Shown here piece by piece: positions 6,455-8,504 of a DNA stretch of 8,504 nt. Positions within the stretch are counted from its first letter, which is position 1. Each line of letters begins with the position of its first letter. The stretch lies in contig JALONF010000071.1 in assembly GCA_025455085.1 (NCBI GenBank), positions 1 through 8,504 on the forward strand, written 5' to 3'. Below the pieces are notes generated by a model. The model was not told where the DNA came from. It saw only the letters and a list, made by a program, of their open reading frames with translations, and did no database searches. The stretch is from Ignavibacteriaceae bacterium. Its GTDB lineage: Bacteria > Bacteroidota > Ignavibacteria > Ignavibacteriales > Ignavibacteriaceae. Both the position numbers and the translations under genes were made by a program.

Positions 6455-7795
6455 TTAAACAAGCCCTTGATCAATCATCGCATCGGCAACTTTTAAGAAG
6501 CCGGCGATGTTTGCACCGTTAACGTAGTTGCCCGGTGTTCCAAATCTTTCAGCAGTTGTTACACAGGTATCATGAATTCTTACCATAATTTCGTGTAAAC
6601 GTTTATCAACTTCTTCTCTGGACCATGGCAGACGCATACTGTTCTGCGACATTTCTAATCCTGATGTAGCTACACCACCTGCATTGGAAGCTTTACCCGG
6701 TGCATAAAGAATTTTTGCATCCCTGAATATATTATAGGCTTCAATTGTTGTCGGCATATTTGCACCTTCACAAACACAGAAGCATCCGTTCTTTAATAAT
6801 TCTTTTGCATCTGCTTCAAAAATTTCATTTTGAGTAGCACAAGGGAGAGCAACATCTGCTTTTACCTCCCATGGTTTTTTGCCAGGGAAGAATTTCACCT
6901 TGTACTCTTTTGCGTAATCTTCAACAATGTCTTTGTTGCTTGAACGCAGCTTGAGCATATAATCAACTTTTTCTCCCTTCACACCATCGGGATCATAAAT
7001 GTAACCATCCGGCCCGGAGAGTGTAACAACTTTTCCTCCAAGCTCGTTAACTTTCTGAACAGCACCCCACGAAACATTTCCAAAACCTGACACAGCAACA
7101 GTTTTTCCATCGAAGGAAGTTTTTCTTGTCTTCAGCATTTCCTCAGCAAAGTAGACGCATCCGAATCCTGTTGCTTCCGGGCGTACTAATGAACCGCCCC
7201 AGTTCAATCCTTTTCCTGTAAGCACACCGGTGAATTCATTCTTTAATCTCTTGTATTGTCCGTATAAAAATCCTATCTCTCTTGTTCCAACGCCAATATC
7301 TCCGGCAGGTACATCAGTGTTCGGTCCGATGTGACGGAAAAGTTCTGTCATAAAACTCTGGCAGAAACGCATGATTTCGTTGTCGCTTTTTCCTTTTGGA
7401 TTGAAATCAGAGCCGCCTTTTCCTCCGCCCATCGGAAGTGTTGTTAATGAATTTTTAAACACCTGTTCAAAAGCTAAAAACTTTAGTATGCCAAGAGTAA
7501 CTGATGGGTGAAAACGCAATCCGCCTTTGTATGGACCGATCGCGCTGTTCATTTCAATTCTATATCCTCGGTTGATCTGGATTTCTCCCTGATCATCCAT
7601 CCATGGAACGCGGAAGATAATTAATCTTTCCGGTTCGATCATTCTTTCAAGGATTTTAAATGATCTGTATTCAGGATGACGCTGAAGAACTACTTCAAGT
7701 GATTCGAGAACCTCCTGAACCGCCTGATGAAATTCCGGCTCGTTGGGATTTTTTGTTTTTACTTCCTTTAATATTTTTTCTATGTATTCTGACAT
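6455..7795 (-). CDS. gdhA: Glutamate dehydrogenase, predicted NAD-type
   Basis: This is a complete hexameric-type glutamate dehydrogenase of 446 residues, the normal length for the small bacterial family. Catalytic and substrate residues are intact: Lys90 in GPYKGG, Lys114 in QVFKNSL, Lys126 in GGGKGG, Asp166 in PAGDIG, and Ser378 in ATSGLEMSQ. The coenzyme domain has GFGNVSWG (237-244, Phe238) and SGPDGYIYD (260-268, Pro262). This closely resembles the NAD-dependent Clostridium symbiosum enzyme, in which Phe238 and Pro262 help exclude NADP. I therefore predict NAD(H) use and a role leaning to glutamate breakdown, whereas its paralogue at the left edge has Ser at both positions. The start is supported by AGAGG five bases upstream and by the matching N-terminus of the paralogue. 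A strong terminator follows, so it is probably a single-gene transcript. Family assignment is very sure; coenzyme choice is inferred. Confidence 0.97.
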   Translation of the reverse strand: MSEYIEKILKEVKTKNPNEPEFHQAVQEVLESLEVVLQRHPEYRSFKILERMIEPERLIIFRVPWMDDQGEIQINRGYRIEMNSAIGPYKGGLRFHPSVTLGILKFLAFEQVFKNSLTTLPMGGGKGGSDFNPKGKSDNEIMRFCQSFMTELFRHIGPNTDVPAGDIGVGTREIGFLYGQYKRLKNEFTGVLTGKGLNWGGSLVRPEATGFGCVYFAEEMLKTRKTSFDGKTVAVSGFGNVSWGAVQKVNELGGKVVTLSGPDGYIYDPDGVKGEKVDYMLKLRSSNKDIVEDYAKEYKVKFFPGKKPWEVKADVALPCATQNEIFEADAKELLKNGCFCVCEGANMPTTIEAYNIFRDAKILYAPGKASNAGGVATSGLEMSQNSMRLPWSREEVDKRLHEIMVRIHDTCVTTAERFGTPGNYVNGANIAGFLKVADAMIDQGLV

Positions 7796-7800
7796 GTGAA

Positions 7801-7805
7801 CCTCT
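7801..7805 (-). promoter_or_regulatory. Shine-Dalgarno site of the right gdhA
   Basis: The minus strand reads AGAGG five bases before the ATG at 7795. It is a good partial match to the anti-16S sequence at normal spacing and supports the chosen start. Confidence 0.65.
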
Positions 7806-7837
7806 ATGTATTAATTGTTTGACTTGTTGGTGATGAA

Positions 7838-7865
7838 ATTATTGTAGTTAAAATTAAAAGATCAA
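7838..7865 (-). promoter_or_regulatory. Possible promoter of the right gdhA
   Basis: On the minus strand, TTGATC (7860-7865) lies 16 bases before AATAAT (7838-7843). These match four of six and five of six bases of the housekeeping -35 and -10 consensus and would give a leader of roughly 35 bases. The region is so AT-rich that a match of this quality can arise by chance. If the organism uses a Bacteroidetes-type sigma factor, this consensus may not apply. Confidence 0.25.
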
Positions 7866-8078
7866 TTTCCCCAAATGATTTAATTGATGAATAAAAAATC
7901 TTTTTATTTGACACAAGAAAATTACTAAATAGGTCACTCAAAACCTTAATTATCAGTAAAGGCAATTGATAATTTTGATAAATATCACCTCTGGCACTTA
8001 CAGCTTTCAGCTAAAAAATAGAATATTCTGCGTTTAATTGATAAATTGCAATGGTCTTTCTTCCAATTATTAATGAAC

Positions 8079-8083
8079 AGGAG
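8079..8083 (+). promoter_or_regulatory. Shine-Dalgarno site of the M24 peptidase gene
   Basis: AGGAG lies five bases before the ATG at 8089. It sets the start and shows the plus strand is the coding one here. Confidence 0.75.
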
Positions 8084-8088
8084 ATTTT

Positions 8089-8504
8089 ATGGACAACACT
8101 ATTCTTAAAGAAAAAATTAACCAGGCAGTGGATATTCTCAAAGAAAAAAACATCGATATGTGGCTGACATTTGTTCGCGAGAGCTCAATGATGACCGATC
8201 CTGTGATGGATATGATCTCAGGAGTAAACTCAACGTGGCAGGCAGCTTTGTGTATTAATAAAGATGGAGACACAACAGCTATTGTTGGTTCAATGGAAGA
8301 GGGAAATTTTAAGAAGCCCGGCTTGTATAAAAATATTATTCCATACCTAAAGTCAATTCGTGAACCGTTCAGAGAATACATCGCCAAAAAAGATCCAAAG
8401 AAGATAGCAATAAATTTTTCCAAAACTTCTGTTCTGGCAGATGGATTGACTTATGGTATGTACCAGATTCTGCTTGATCATCTTGAAGGAACTGAATATG
8501 CAAA
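8089..8504 (+). CDS. M24-family peptidase (Xaa-Pro aminopeptidase-like), 5' part only
   Basis: The first 138 codons of a plus-strand gene run off the right edge. The visible part resembles the creatinase/prolidase N-terminal domain that precedes the metal-binding pita-bread domain of M24 peptidases: a lead helix (about 5-21), then DMWLTFVRESS (23-33), TDPVMDMISG (36-45), a strand with the AIVGSMEEG turn (65-73), and KIAINFS (105-111) before ADGLTYGMYQILLDHL. Such proteins usually cleave Xaa-Pro bonds in peptides or hydrolyse related amides. The catalytic metal ligands would lie beyond the window, so activity cannot be judged. There is no signal peptide, so it should be cytosolic. It has a clear ribosome site and its own divergent promoter region, so it is probably independent of the dehydrogenase and kinase genes. 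Creatinase-like or proline dipeptidase relatives are alternatives. Confidence 0.8.
   Translation, partial: MDNTILKEKINQAVDILKEKNIDMWLTFVRESSMMTDPVMDMISGVNSTWQAALCINKDGDTTAIVGSMEEGNFKKPGLYKNIIPYLKSIREPFREYIAKKDPKKIAINFSKTSVLADGLTYGMYQILLDHLEGTEYA

Larger units (their letters stand above)
7796..8088. promoter_or_regulatory. Divergent intergenic region between gdhA and M24 peptidase gene
   Basis: These 293 bases separate two outward-facing genes and must hold both promoters. Visible structure includes AATTATCA-N11-TGATAATT at 7948-7974, a ten-base palindrome AGAATATTCT at 8020-8029, and three direct copies of TTGATAA (7967, 7975, 8038). A TTGACA hexamer at 7908-7913 has no -10 at proper spacing. 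No small reading frame or RNA gene was recognised. Confidence 0.5.

Noticed and set aside
7908..7936. Sigma-70 promoter starting at TTGACA for the M24 gene
   Set aside because: No -10-like hexamer lies 16-18 bases downstream; position 7931 onward reads AGGTCA.
8070..8423. Minus-strand open frame of 117 codons at the right end
   Set aside because: The opposite strand carries a better frame with AGGAG, a family-like N-terminal domain and no stop to the edge.

Overview
The window is AT-rich and compactly coded. It looks like a free-living bacterium of the Bacteroidetes/Chlorobi/Ignavibacteria type. That placement is an inference from protein style (a PEP/pyruvate-binding hybrid protein, a soluble PAS histidine kinase, an M24 peptidase) and from base composition; nothing in the window proves it. 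No rRNA, tRNA, CRISPR array, insertion sequence or phage gene was seen.

Layout, left to right. (1) 1-1037, minus strand: a glutamate dehydrogenase gene whose 3' end lies beyond the left edge. (2) 1038-1194: a 157-base gap with two dyads. (3) 1195-6293, minus strand: three genes packed as an operon and transcribed right to left. They encode a 996-residue protein with two receiver-like domains and a pyruvate-phosphate-dikinase-type ATP-binding domain, a cytosolic PAS-PAS histidine kinase (2-base gap), and a NarL/FixJ-type response regulator (6-base gap). (4) 6294-6454: a structured gap with an intrinsic terminator inside a longer inverted repeat. (5) 6455-7795, minus strand: a second, complete glutamate dehydrogenase gene. 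(6) 7796-8088: a divergent promoter region. (7) 8089 to the right edge, plus strand: the start of an M24-family (Xaa-Pro aminopeptidase-like) gene.

Two points stand out. First, the two glutamate dehydrogenases are close paralogues with identical numbering. They differ at the residues known to govern coenzyme choice: Ser238/Ser262 in the left copy (NADP type) and Phe238/Pro262 in the right copy (NAD type). The locus may therefore carry an assimilatory and a catabolic enzyme side by side. Second, the gene cassette between them links a two-component pair to an unusual ATP-grasp protein. That protein keeps the nucleotide-binding residues of PEP synthase/PPDK. It lacks the phosphohistidine and PEP-binding domains and ends in a domain I do not recognise. 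Its second receiver domain has a full phosphorylation site, so the kinase may have two targets: the DNA-binding regulator and this enzyme-like protein. A link to nitrogen/carbon balance is suggested by the flanking dehydrogenases but is not shown by the sequence.
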